A stretch of 64,000 nt of DNA from Neospora caninum Liverpool. Its lineage: Eukaryota > Apicomplexa > Conoidasida > Eucoccidiorida > Sarcocystidae. Location: positions 1,722,790 through 1,786,789 of the forward strand of contig NC_018390.1 of NCBI RefSeq assembly GCF_000208865.1, in the 5' to 3' direction. This document shows, one piece after another, positions 13,401 through 25,500 of this stretch. Each line of letters opens with the position of its first letter. Within the stretch, counting starts at the first letter, position 1. Made by a program: the position numbers and the translations under genes. Below the pieces are notes generated by a model. It was not told the DNA's origin. It did not search any database and worked only from the letters and a program-made list of their open reading frames with translations.

Positions 13401-14622
13401 GAACTCACGGGAGCATCTCAAGGACTGACTTTGCTTTTCAGTCCCCAGTTTCGAACACGAAGTGTATCGGACTTGGGAAATCTCCGGCCCTCGCAGCTGT
13501 GCCTGCGCAGCCATCACCAGCAGTCTGTTGCTTGCATTGCTGCGGTTTCGCTTCTCTGGCCGGGGACTCGATTTCCCTACTCCAGGATGCCCGACCGATT
13601 GACCAGTGATGGCTTTCTTCGCGAAAACACCACGAAGAGACCCGCTATCCTTCAACGGCCAACTGCCTGTCTAGCCGCTACATCGGAGGGCACTGCACAT
13701 ACACCTCGTTTACGGGAAGGTTTCCGTCTTTTCCCCTCTTACCCTGAACTGAGCTGTGTCGCCCGGCACAAATGCTGCCGCGTATCAGTCACGAGAAACC
13801 CACAGGCACTGAGCAAACCGCTGAGGCTGCTTTTACGTGAAATTCCTTCCAGAGTAGAGGAAAGAGGTACGCGCCGCCGAGGCATCGGCCTGCATTCGAC
13901 TCTTTTCTACGGTGAACAAAGATCAGGGGTGCTCGCCAGAAAGTGCCCGAGAGGCCGTCGGGTAGCTTGGTGGGGCCTCTGTGTCGTACGAGGCAAAGAC
14001 GAATTTTGGAAGAGTGGAGTCTCTTGGGACTGAAGCGCAATGCTATCCCAAGGCCAGGATATTTTGTGTCCTCGCTGTTCGTTCACGTTCCCAGGCGTGA
14101 GCGTCAAGAAAGGACGCACAAGCTCTTCCGAAGAAACCGCCGGCGGCAAAACATCGGAGAACCGTATTCCTTCTCCACGTGTCAACTCCCTGACTCGGTA
14201 TACATATGTGCACAAATTGCTGTGTATGAATGCGTTCAAGGCTGCATTGCATGTGTAACTGACGTTGCTGAGATTCTTCCCTCGAGAAAGAAAGGAACAT
14301 GCTTGACATTCGACGAGAACGCCAGACTCGCGTCGGAAGCGCACATCGCATCCAGATGAACGCACGAAAAACGCTCAAGTCGCCGTGAAGAACGATCGCG
14401 AAGAAAAGCCGTTCCCAAGACGAAAACATGCATCGCTTGTCTTTTCTTCTCTCCCGACTTGCCTACAAACTACGTGACTGCGGTCGCCCTCTTGTATTTC
14501 TCAACTGGTTTCCCCAAGCGTTTTTTGGGAATTTCGTCCCTGGCGTGCATCGCCTCTTCCGAGATTCCTTCTCTCGTGCTTGCCTCAAGCAACAGTTGCA
14601 CGTGAACCGCGTTCGTTCCAAT

Positions 14623-17600
14623 TCATTCCTTCTCTTGGCCGGCCTTAGGCTTCTTTTCTTCTTTCCTTGCTTTCGCCTTTTTAAACAGGAGTCGCCTTCT
14701 CTCGCGCCGTTTGAGGCGCCTGGTCTCCCGCCGTGTTTTTTTGTTCCCGGCCTCTGCATCGCGAGCATCACAGAAGGATGTCGCGAGACACGTCCCGAGA
14801 AAAGGCTGCCAGCCGCGGGTCTCGATCCGCAGACGCCGCGCGCAAGCAGCCGATACCCCTGGGCCGGACCGAAACGTCCCAGCAGCGGGGAGCCCTTTCC
14901 CCAGGTCCTCTCTACCGTCCTGTCTTCCGTCTTCTTCTCCCTTTCCGTCCTCGTCGACGTCGTTTCGTGTCCCCAGCGTTTCGACCGCGTGCCTTGTCTC
15001 TTCCGTCTTCGTCTCCGCTCCATCAAGACCAGAAGACGCAGGCGAAAAAACGCACTCATCGGACGGGCCTTCCGGTCTCCGCGCGCCACGCCCGCGCGGC
15101 AAGCGGGGCGCCGCGGCTGGGACGCCTGGCGGGTGCAATCGAGGCAGAAAAAACGGGAAGGACGTCGGGTAGACCAAAGACGCAGAAAGCGAAAGAAAAG
15201 CTGCAAGGGAAGCCTTCAAGCTAGGAGCTGCGCACGCATCGGGGCGAGGGCTCGGGCAGGCTGCCATCGCCGGAGAGTCAGCAGGAAGAGCGGAAGAAGA
15301 CGAGCAAGACGGCGACGAAAGTGAGAGCTGAGAGCGACGTGAATCGCGGGGGGCGCGGACGGCAAACGCCGCAACGCTGGGAAGGCCGAGAATGTCGCAT
15401 AGGGCAGTGCTGCAAGAGAGAAAAAACGAGGAAAAGCAGCAGGAAGCGTGGCAGAAAAAATGACAACGGAGACCAAAACCAGCATGCATACAGCTTGGAC
15501 GAGAACAGCCGAAACGGGAGAGCAAAAGATAACCTCCCCACGCGCTACCCGTCAAGATTAGGCTCTGGCCGAAAACACGCGAATGAAGACGGGCGAGCGG
15601 AACAAAACCTAAAACTCCGGCACTGACAAGAGAAAAACCCAGAGACACGCCTAGGCGTGAACACGTCAATCGAGACTCGCACAGACTGCACAGAGAGTTA
15701 AACGCAAAGCGACGGTGGCTTCCGAACGCATCAGTCGATTCACTGCTACGCATGTGCGAAAATACCGACCGGTGACAAGCACCGCCTCCTTTAGCGGGTT
15801 GCGTTCCGCGGTTTTCAAAGCGTCTCTTGCCGATACCTTTCCCGTTTGAAGATGAGACAAGGAAGGCCTAGGAGAGCAGCCATGAGAGGAAGATGCTGGA
15901 CAATGCGGGCTCCGAGGCCAGTCTGGACGATCCCAACGGCGCCGACGACTTCTTCCTGTGCATGCTCTGCATGCGTTTGACATTTCGGGACTGCTTGCTC
16001 GACGCGAGAAACGTGTGGTTTCCGTCGTAGACCGGCTTCTCTCGTTCGCGTGTGTTCTTCGTCTTTGCTCCTCACTGAGCCGGCGCTTGCCACTTCGGTT
16101 TCGCTCTCGCCTCCCATCGCGACGTTTTCCTTCTCTGCCTGTTTCTTGTTCTCTCCGTGTTTGTTCTCTCCGTGTTCGACGGGCGGTTCTCCTGCTGGAG
16201 AGGAGGTGTCCGTTCCGTCTGTCGCCTGGTCCCTTCCGTCTTCCGCTCCGTTGCTATCCGGTTCGCTGCCTTCGCCTGCAAGCCCTGTCGCTGCAGGCTC
16301 GCTCGTCTCACCTTCACTCCTAGGCGGACCTCTCTCGGCTTGCCCAGCGTGCGGCGCCTCTTTGTCTCTCACGACGTCCGCATTCAAAGAGAGAGAAGAT
16401 GCAGCGGCCGAATGAGGAGAAGACAAGGATGACGGAGACGACGGAGACACAGAAGATGCAGAGGAAGATGCAGAAGAAGCGGGAGAAGATAGCGTAGTGG
16501 ACGGGGTAGAAGCGGAGGAGGATGCTGACGAATTGGTATCAGCAGAGACGCACGACGATAGACGAGAGGCAGATGAAGAAGAGACTGGCGGGACAAATGA
16601 GAAGGAAGAAGAGGAAGTTTTCGAGTCGCGAGAAGAGGACGAGGAAACGGACGAAGACGAGGAGGACGGAGACGACGGAAAGAAAGAAAGAAAGAGACGG
16701 CGCTGGTGCGACTCCAATGCAGCCGTTACGTCATTCACTCCACAAACGAGAAAGTTTTTCAGGGGCACGTTTTCCTCTATCGCGCTGGAAATACACCTGA
16801 GGAGACACATACAAACACATCGGTCCCAAAATAAACGCGAGTCAAGGCTGTCCAAACACCGCATTGACACACAGCTTTCTGCCTACCCTCTGGAAGTGCG
16901 TGTAAATACATTTGTAGATCTAAAGATGTGCACATAGACTGATAGAAAAAGAAGTGCGTTCGATTCACATCGATAGAGCGCGGCGTCTCTACAGGTCAAC
17001 AGAAGAAAACCATTCAGAAGGAAAAACGCCGGAGCCTCCACTCACCCGTCCCATAAAAAAGGAACACTGGCTGAAACCCCCGGTAGCTCGGCGAGCCCAC
17101 AAACGTCCACGCATAAACAGATATATGCAGAGACATATTTTACATGTATACGTCTCTGTAAATATACACACGCATGCATATATACGTACATATGTGTATA
17201 GATATCTATGTAAGGGTAGATCTGGAGATCCATATATATACCATATATATAGTTGTACAGCTCTGGATGTGTCTAGTTGACCACAATCGAATCTTGGACG
17301 TGAAAAAGGGAACACGGGTTTACCCGGCTCTCTCTCGCTGGAAAGTGGCAAGGGGGGGGGCAGATGGATAGGAGCAACGAGAGGAAGAAGACGAACAAAC
17401 CGAAGGTGGGAGGCACAGCAGAAGGGCGAAGACACAACGGAGGAGCAGACAGGGCGCCCCAAGTGTGCAAGGCCTTACATTTGCAGCGCATGCAGCAGAG
17501 ACTTCTCTTGATCAAACGTCAAGGCAGTCCTGGGAAACAGAGAAAAGTGGAAACGGCCGAGCTGAGCGGGGCGGAAAACGGTCGTTGTGAAAGAGAGAAA

Positions 17601-18358
17601 GCGCAATCTACAGACTGGGAGCTGAGAAAGATCAAACGATACTTCTGGAGACAGGAAGACGGCAGAGAGGTGAATCGGTCCCCGAAGCGAACGTCTGAAC
17701 GGCGACCCAGGGAAAACTGCAGAGTCGAAGAGGAGATATTGCAAAGGCCTGTTAGGTGTCTTCGCGAGGCAGAAGCACCGAGGGAAAAAACAGCGTATCG
17801 AGAAAGAAGAGAGGTTAGCACGCGGCACCAAGCAAAAGAGAAACCGCAAAAGAAGAAAGCCGAAAGAGACGAGGGGAGAGACAACGGGAGGGATAGAAGC
17901 AGAAAGAGAGAGGGATAGAGACAGAGAGAGAGAAGGATAGAGGCAGAGAGATAGAAGGATAGAAGCAGAGAGATAGAAGGATGGAGACTGAGAGATATAC
18001 ACGCAGAGAGGTAGAGACACACACCAGGTATAGAGAGTGAAGGAAGAAGAAACCACAGACGGGAGAAGCTGGATGAGGGAAAAGAACGAGAGAGAGAGGA
18101 AAGGACGGAGGAATGAGGTAACTGGAGAGATAAGAGGACTCACCCGAACGATTGATTTTGATAAGGAGACGCGAGAGAGACTTTGACTCGGCGATTTCTC
18201 TTGGCCTGAGCATCTGTTTGTCCAATGAGTTCGAGGGGCCCTTGTCTCTTTCGTTTTTGTTTTGGCGCCTTCTGCTGCTCGTTCCGTTCTTTGTTTGCAG
18301 GATTTTCTCCCCCTGAGTGAGGTTTCCTGTGGGAAGAAAACCCGCCTGAGTCGTCCAT
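14623..18358 (-). CDS. RPP38: L7Ae-fold protein, RNase P/MRP subunit Rpp38/Pop3-like
   Basis: Exons on the minus strand: 18358-18144, 17529-17479, 16796-15837, 15409-14623 (stop included); 670 residues, all GT-AG and in frame. The start ATG has context AAGATGG. The N-terminus is Lys/Arg-rich and carries RVKVSLASPYQ, which resembles the Lys-x-Ser-Leu-x-x-Pro-Tyr segment before the L7Ae domain of Rpp38. The L7Ae fold begins LVCGVNDVTAALESH (residues 105-119) and resumes at VVGAVGIVQ (about 372), followed by IVQHLPLMAALLGLPCLIF and ILGLPSVAAFAVR (to about 427). Between lie about 240 Ser/Glu-rich residues. The C-terminus is Arg/Lys-rich, fitting a nucleolar protein. Family role: protein subunit of RNase P/MRP that binds a K-turn in the RNA during tRNA 5' maturation. 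Other L7Ae members (Nhp2, Snu13, eL8) are shorter and lack the basic tail. The family call is good; the exact subunit name is an inference. Confidence 0.75.
17891..18000. repeat. 22-bp minisatellite in intron 1 of the Rpp38-like gene
   Basis: Five imperfect copies of a 22-bp unit of the type GGATAGAAGCAGAGAGATAG plus two bases. It lies in intron 1 (17530-18143), about 140 bp from the donor site. The purine bias means the transcript is pyrimidine-rich here. Confidence 0.85.
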
Positions 18359-18869
18359 CTTGACTGCTGGCGAGCGAGAGGAGCACACAGGACAAGAACC
18401 GGAGGAAGGTGGGGAGATACGGAGAAGGAAAAGAAAGAGAAGAGAGAGGAAGAAGGGGAGACTGGAAAAAACGCAGACGCGTAGAGGAGTGAGGAAGAGA
18501 GGGAGACAGAGATGGCGCGCAACGCGCGAGACACACCGATGCCGACGGGTGTCTCCGGAGGAACCCGACCGAAACAGAGAGAGAAAAAGTGAGTCAAAGA
18601 ACATACAAAAGTTGGGAGAGCGGGAGAAAAAGACAGAAGAAAATGAAAGAGCAAGAGAGAAAAAGACAGACAGAGGGGCGCGCGTCAGCAGGCGGCAAGC
18701 CGCGGATGCTGACGATGCTCGGTTTCGCCTCAGGATCTTCCTCTCCAAATACATGTCCCTCATTGCAGAAAGAAAGAAGCCTCCTTTGAAATCGCGACGG
18801 AAAACCGAAAACGAGAACGTATTGTGATCCTTTCTCTTTTCTCATCTCCTGCGTCCTTGGTGTTTCTCG

Positions 18870-18877
18870 TGCATGCA
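18870..18877. promoter_or_regulatory. TGCATGCA palindrome (first of a pair)
   Basis: Perfect 8-bp palindrome 512 bp upstream of the Rpp38-like start. A second copy begins 25 bp further right. TGCATGC(A) is a known ApiAP2-type motif; function here is inferred. Confidence 0.45.
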
Positions 18878-18894
18878 CGGCAGTATTTCGCGTG

Positions 18895-18902
18895 TGCATG
18901 CA
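18895..18902. promoter_or_regulatory. TGCATGCA palindrome (second of a pair)
   Basis: Second perfect copy, offset 25 bp from the first and 1141 bp upstream of the RPC5 start. The pair lies in the shared divergent region. Confidence 0.45.
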
Positions 18903-20042
18903 GCTTCGCGGGCAACGCTGCGCGAAAAGAGGGGCAAACAATCGAGGAAAAACCTCGGCGCTGCGGTGACGTGAGAAAAAAAGAGAAGACCAAAGATTTC
19001 CTAGGTGCCTTTGTGGGATCCTCTTTGTCTACTCTCAGGTCGCGCACGCTACCTCTCTCTTTGCTGCTTTTGTCCCTTTCTTTCTCATTTCTCTCCGTTT
19101 TTCTCGCGACGTGCGTGCCGGCGAAAGCGTCGAGATCTCTCCTTCGATGCGAGGGCAGATTTTTCGTCTCGCTCCTTCTTCCCTTGCCCACAATTGAACG
19201 CTTCAGTCGGACGAGGAGGGAACAGAATTGCGAGGGGAGAGCTCTCGCGTACTCTCTCCCTCGTTTTTCCCTCGGTTTTTCGCCGCCTCTCGGGCGCTGC
19301 AAGCAGCTAGCCTCGAGCACCGCGAGAGAGGCACACGAGGCCCTCTCTTCTCTCGAGGGATCGGGATCGCAGAGAGAGAGAGAGAGTTAAGGAGAGACGC
19401 CGAAAGACACGACAAGGCTCTGACTCTGACTCTCTTCAGCCACTGCCCATCTTTCTTTTGCCTCTCTCTCCCGTCGTCAGTCTCACGTTTTCCCTTCTGC
19501 TGCGCACTTGTTTGTCTCAGGGCCTTTCCTCGTTGTGTTGTTCCTCCCTCCTACCCTCTTTTCTCGATTCTTCTCTTTCACCTTTTCCTCCTCTCGATCT
19601 TTCTTCACTCCCTCCACTTCCTTGTCTCGGCGGTGTCCTTTCTGCCTTCGTCTCTTTTTCTCCTTCGCCTCGCTGCGTCCCGCGCGCTCTTTTCCTCTCT
19701 CGGCCACCAGGCTGCGCGCGCGCTTGCGAATCCGTCACTCGTATTGCCTTGTATCTTTTCGTCTCTTGGCTTTCTTCTTTATCCTTTTCTCCTTTTCTCC
19801 TCTGTTCTCTTTCTTTTCCCTCTTCCCTCCAGCTCTCCTCCTTGGAGATCTGAACGTCGCAGCGGAAGAAACACGCATTTGCTCGCAGAACTATCTCCCT
19901 TCGCTGACACGCACCCACTGCCAGGCTCGCGAGGAGAGGAAGTTGGCGACAAGGTGACGGCTGAAAAAAGGCCCCGATCCAGGAGACGACCTGCTGGAAG
20001 AGAAGCGAAACGCTCGGCGGAGACAGGGCGACGGCGGGCGTC

Positions 20043-21986
20043 ATGGCGATCAGAGGCGCTTCGTCTCTTGGAGCGGACGAGGGGGAGGAAGTGAAGATGG
20101 ACGACCACGCAGACACGCTGGAGGACGAAGGGGTGCTCTTTGTGGACGGCGACGACGAAGACGAACAGCCGATGAGCGTAGATCATGACTCAAAGGACCA
20201 AGTGAAGAAGGCTCGAGAGCAGTTGCCGTCTTCTGCGGCCTCCCGCGTGAAGGCTGAAGAGGAGGCGCAAGAGAACGGCGGGCTCTCGTCCGACTCCAGT
20301 GAAGAGGAAAAAGAAGAGGAAGAAGAGGAGGAAGATGAAGAGGAAGAGGCAGACGAGAGCGGTAGTGACGACGACCCGGTCGTGAGGGAAATTGATGTGT
20401 ATCTTCGGCGTCTCGACACTTCCAGTGCAACGTCCGTTTACGTTCTTCAGTACCCCCTGCGGCCGCTGTATCGACCGTACGGTGATCACGGCCAGCTGCT
20501 CGAGGTAGGACTTTCTTATAGGGATTTGATTTATTGTGCTGACAGTTCTTGTTTAGAGAGACTGACCCTATCGAGTTCGTTATCTTGATATCCAGTGGAT
20601 TACCACTCCGCGTCTCGCTACCGGGGAGAAGTGAATCTGCACGTAGACTGACGGCATCACAAGATGCGCCTAAAGTGTCGGCCCTCGGAAATAGACTTGC
20701 GGCACGACTCTTTCTCTTTCTCTCTCGCGCACGTTTTGGTCTCTTTTTCTCTTGCATTTTGTTTCTCTCACGCGCGTTTTCTCTTTCTCTCGCGCACTCT
20801 CGCGCACGTTTTCTCTCGCGCACTCTCGCGCACGTTTTCTCTCGCGCACGTTTACCTGTTCTTTTTGTTTTGCGCACCTTTGCACAGGTCGCGTACCGAG
20901 AGAGACAGCGGACGTTGCAGTTTGCCTACGGGCTGCACACGGGCGGCGACAACTTCGATCCTTCGCACCCGATGAATGTGGAGGCCGAGCGCGCCGGCTC
21001 TTCGGGTTGTGATGACCCCGCGCCTGGGGGGAAGACCGGGGCGACCGAGCGGAGCGAGGAACGTCGGCCGAAACACATTCTGAAGAGCCAGCGCGCACTC
21101 GCGGGAGACTGCAGCTACGCCGTCGGGATCTTGAAAAAGGACAAAATCTTCATCACGCCCGTGGACCACGTGCTCCAGTTCCGCCCCGACTTTACGCAGA
21201 TTGAGCAGCTGCAGAAGGCAAGCTACCCGGCGGGGCGACGGCTGTCTGCCTCGGGCGACTCGCGCGCGGCTGCGCCTGCTCTCAGGCGAAGAAACGAAGA
21301 GAAAGACAAACTCGAGGCGGCGCCTGCAGGCTCCGGCGAGGCACCGGCGGCCGAGACAGCGAGAGGAGACGCGCCGAGAGCCGGAGCAGCGACGCGGCCA
21401 GGCGGCGAGCGGCCTGCGACCGTGGTGGCGAACTCTGGAGAAGGGCGAGGCAAAATATCGCACAGTCGACAGAGAGACATCGAGGAAAGCGAACAGTGGC
21501 TGACGCTAGAGGTAAGGGTTGCTCAGCGAAGCTTGTCAGACGCGCGCCAAGTGGTCGCCTCTGAGATCCGATTAGGGAACGTTTCGAACCTCTCTCGCAT
21601 GCTCGGTTTCCGATTCCCGAGAAAAAAAGATACCTGCCACACACACCATCACGTATCTGGAGAAGTCCCTATGCATCCCTACGCATATATAGATAAAGAG
21701 GTAGATGTGAATGCCAGCAAAGGGAGAGGGCGGGAAAGAGAGACAGCGTGTATGTGTGTTTCGTCGTCTTGGAGAAAAAAAACGACGGTGTCCGCGACCT
21801 GAAGCGGGGACGCGAAAGACGGCTCTGGGGTCAAAAAGACCTTCCCATTCCAAAGAACGCTCACATGAATCGTGCATGCATGCTCCCTTACATGAGGCTT
21901 TTTGCGGTTCAGTTAGATTCGGTATCCATGCTTCCCTATCTTTCTCCTTCCATGTGTGCGTGCACGCGTGCATGTCTCTCTCTCTC

Positions 21987-22018
<32 letters not shown>

Positions 22019-22547
22019 TGTATGTATGTATGTATGTATGTATGTATATGTATGTGCATCTGTCTGCATGTGCTCGTCGTAGGTGTATGCATTTGTCCAC
22101 GCGCAAATGGAATCTCCATTTCTGAGTGTCCGTCTTTTTTGGGCGCGGCGACGGCCTGGCATGCGTTTTAGGCGACTGGCTGCGTGCGTGCTGCTTCTTC
22201 AGACGTTTTACGACGCGGACACTCCGGAGGCTCTTGACATCATTCGCACGCTGTGCAGCACGCCCGTGGCATCCGACGACGAAGACGAGAAGACAGAAGG
22301 TGTGTTCGGCTCTTCTCCGCTAAGGGTTTTCTTCGCCTCCCCTCTCGCCTCGCAAACGCGCCTCCGCCCTTATCAGGCGAAAGTGTCAGGGAAGACGTCG
22401 GGGCGCGTCTCTTGCTTCCGGCTTTTCGCTCCCCTCGGTCAGACGAAAGCCGCCTCTTTCTCCTTGACTCAAACTATCTCGCCTCCTAACGCGGGAAAGG
22501 CGCGTGCACGTAGCGAAGAATGAACCAACATCCCCGCCGTGCATCCA

Positions 22548-22578
<31 letters not shown>

Positions 22579-25500
22579 GTCTATGTATATATCTGCAGAT
22601 GTGTTTCTTTGTGTGTCTCTATCGAGTCGGTGGGATGTTGGTGTGGCGTTCACACGCGAAGCGGTGTCGAGATCGCGAGGCGAGCGGTCTTGGCCCCTCA
22701 CAGCCTGTCTGGAGTGTCCCTGCTCGTTTGTCGCCTTTTGCTGTCGACTCTTCCTCGCTGGCCTCTCGGTGGATTCTCGCAGCGCCCTGCCATCATTTTG
22801 TGAGTCTGCCTCTGTGCGTCGCGACAGAAGACCTCCTCGCCGAGCCTTCCGCTGCGCCCGCTTCTTCGCCTCCCTCGTCTGCGAGTCAAGACATTTTGTT
22901 CGTCTCCAACACGCGCAGCTATTTGCGAGCTCTCTGCGGTCACACGGCAGAGAAACCAAGCACTGGAGGAAGCGCTGCGCAGAACGCTGCGCATGCAACG
23001 GGGCCTCTGGGATACGGCGCGCTCGCAAAACTCTCTCCGGATCAACAGGTGAACCGCCGGAGACGCAAACGGCGCTTGATTCGGTTCACCACGGGGCTCG
23101 GCTCTGAATCTCGGGTTTTGGACACTCATGACAGCTTTCGTTGCGCGCGTCTGGAACGTCGGAGGACAGCGAGGCAGGCACGAGTCGCGATGCGAGTCGG
23201 CGTAGGCAGCGCAGTCGGCCACTTTCGCCTCGCTCTAGGGTTGATTGGCCTTTCCCTAGTGCGTGCGGGGCGTGTCCGAGGCATATATATATATATATAT
23301 ACAGAGAGAGAGGAAACGCGGAGTCGTTCGCACGCAAATCTGTGTCTCGCACTCTCTGTATAAACCTAGCTTTCTCTCTCTGTATATATATATATATACA
23401 TTTATTTATTGAAATCTCTCTGTCTTGTGCGTGTCTGTTCGCCTCTCAGGTGTTTACGATTCTCCGTCACCGGCACGTCGAGAGTTTCGCGACGATTCAG
23501 CGGCTGTTGACTGCCCCGATGGCTGAGAGCGACTTGCTGCGTCTCCTTCTGCAGTACGCCGTCTTGGTGCTGGGAAACTGGGCGATAAAATCCATGTATG
23601 TGTACGACGACATGTACGAAATCAGTTGCCGCGATCTCCTCCTGGCCCTCCTCATCCGGAGCGGCTCGGCCTTCGCCCCCGCCACCCAAGGCGCTCCAGG
23701 CGGAGACGCCACGCTCCCCTCGTCTGTGGGGCTGCCCAAGGAGGCCTTCCGCAGTGCGACGCGCCTGCCTGTCGACAGAGTGACTCAAATGCTTCAAGAG
23801 GTGAGCGCAGGGAGCAGAAGGAGTGAAGAAGACAAAGAGTTGAAGACGGGAGAAGAAGAGAGAGAAGCGGGAGCAGGGCGAGAAGAAGAAGACACTGTCG
23901 GGAGAGGAGACGGAGAAGCGCCAGGTCCCATATATATATATATATATGTATGGTTGTGTGTGTTCTGCGGGGTACCAGATCCTTTTGTTTTCGTGTCCTT
24001 TTTGTCTGTGTTTGTGTCTGTGTTTGTGTCTCGTTTTTCTCTGCGGGACGGTTGCTCCCGTGTGGGGTGCGTTTGTTCGATCGTGTGGGTCAGCGGGTCT
24101 TCTCTCGTGCGCGCAGGTAGCAGTGTGTTCTTCCTCGGCGTGGCGCCTGAAGATTCCTCCAGACACTTCGTTCTTGGCAGCGCACCCTGCGATTCAGAAA
24201 CACTTTGACCAGTGGTGGAGACAAAGACTGCAGCAAGTCGTGAAGGAAGTGCACCAGCGTCGGGACGCACGTGAGAGACGTCGGCCACGCGTGGCCCTGT
24301 CGCGTGGGGCAAGAAAGAAGAAAAGAGGGTTTTCGGCGCTTCAGAGAGACGCCCGTTGGCACACGTGACGCGCGCGCCGTGCTCTGGCGGGGGATGGCGA
24401 CAGTTTCCGAAAACGGGCCAGGAGCGATACACAGAGAGGGAGAGATAGCCGGTTTTCACATGCACAGCCGCATGTGTGCTCGACGAAGGAGAGAGGGAGA
24501 GGAGGATTGTCTCCGGGGATCCCTGGCTTCCACACACTGGCCTTCCCCAAGTTGAGTTTTGCAGAACGGGACTCCCGTCCGGGCGTGGTGCGCCTGCACG
24601 CTCTCTCGCGTTATCTCTTCCTCAGGCCTTTTAGCGCTGCGATTGGAGTCTTTCTTCGTTTCTTTGCGCGCCCGTTTGTCGGGTTCCTTTCTTTTTTTAG
24701 GCGCCAGCCCTCAGGGCGCCGCGGCTGCCGGCGAAGAAGGCAAGACGAAGGACGCAGCAGCTGCGGTGTCTCCTGCGCTGCTCCAGCTCGCTGGGCGTCT
24801 CTGCTCCTCTGTATTGAAAGCGCAAGGCGCGCTCACCTTCCAGCAGTTGCGGGAGACTCTGAACAGCAAAAACGACGACTTCCTGGCGGTGGCGGACCGC
24901 GACCTCGAACGCGTTCTCCAGACAGTCGCGATTCAAGTTGGGTAAGACACAGGGCTCCGCCTCGCCTTTTCTGTGCTCCCTTGCGTCGCCTCGCCTTTGG
25001 GTTTTCAACGGCCATAGCCCATCCTCTTTCTCGACTGCTTTCCGACGCGTTTTTCGCGCCTGCGCTGCGGCTCGACTCCCCAAGAGGATCAGGACGCGCC
25101 CCGAGAACACCCTCTGCTGACACACGACTGACCGAGTCGCAGAGAGTCCATCTCAAGGTCCAGCTATCTCGTGTGCCTTCCAAAAAACGCAGCCGCCTCC
25201 TGCTGAAGGGGTCTGCGTGCGGTTTTATCCCTGCTGTCTGTCATTTTCGTCCTCCGGTTTCGGTGTGTTTGTCCTCGACTGCCGCGTGGCCGTCGCTTCC
25301 ACGTCGCCCAAGATCTTCCTGCTCTGTCTCTCTCTGCAGAACTGTATGGATCGTGCCCAAGGTCGGCAACGCCCAGAGCGACTTGTATCGCGACTGCTTG
25401 ATTGAAGTGTTGAAAAAGCAGACGCAGCCGCAGTCGAAGGCGACGATTGTTCAGGTGCGTGCTATTTTTTTTATCAGCCGCGCGCGTCAGGCTCGATGCT

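Larger units (their letters stand above)
9768..14622. other. Spacer upstream of the AP2 gene: probable promoter and 5' leader, no supported coding gene
   Basis: This 4.9-kb stretch separates the AP2 start (minus strand) from the stop of the Rpp38-like gene, also on the minus strand. Open frames of up to 235 codons occur (for example 13326-14033 plus) but none shows a recognisable domain, plausible splice partners or the composition of the neighbouring genes. It holds a (TA)n tract at 10195-10217, one TGCATGC at 10406-10412, and a very GC-rich, CpG-rich stretch near 12290-12800 followed by two TATAAA-like strings (about 12784 and 12838). It probably contains the AP2 promoter and possibly 5' untranslated exons, which cannot be placed from sequence alone. 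Confidence 0.5.
18359..20042. promoter_or_regulatory. Shared divergent upstream region of Rpp38-like and RPC5 genes
   Basis: The 1684 bp between two head-to-head start codons must hold both promoters and 5' leaders. No coding gene can be supported in it. Near its centre are two TGCATGCA palindromes. The right part (about 19440-19860) is strongly pyrimidine-rich on the plus strand, which would suit a 5' leader or 5' UTR intron of RPC5. Transcription start sites cannot be placed from sequence. Confidence 0.6.

Noticed and set aside
13326..14033. Plus-strand open frame of 235 codons
   Set aside because: No domain, no repeat of typical coding composition, no supporting splice partner; length is within what GC-rich non-coding DNA gives here.
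14428..15324. Plus-strand open frame of nearly 300 codons
   Set aside because: Overlaps the last exon of the Rpp38-like gene on the other strand, where the L7Ae end and a basic tail are evident.
16940..16980. String resembling a tRNA B box (GCGTTCGATTC)
   Set aside because: No matching A box, anticodon arm or acceptor pairing upstream; no tRNA could be folded here or elsewhere in the window.
21956..22171. MYVCMYVCMYVC-type open frames at 1.3 kb and 22 kb
   Set aside because: Translations of the tetranucleotide microsatellites inside introns.
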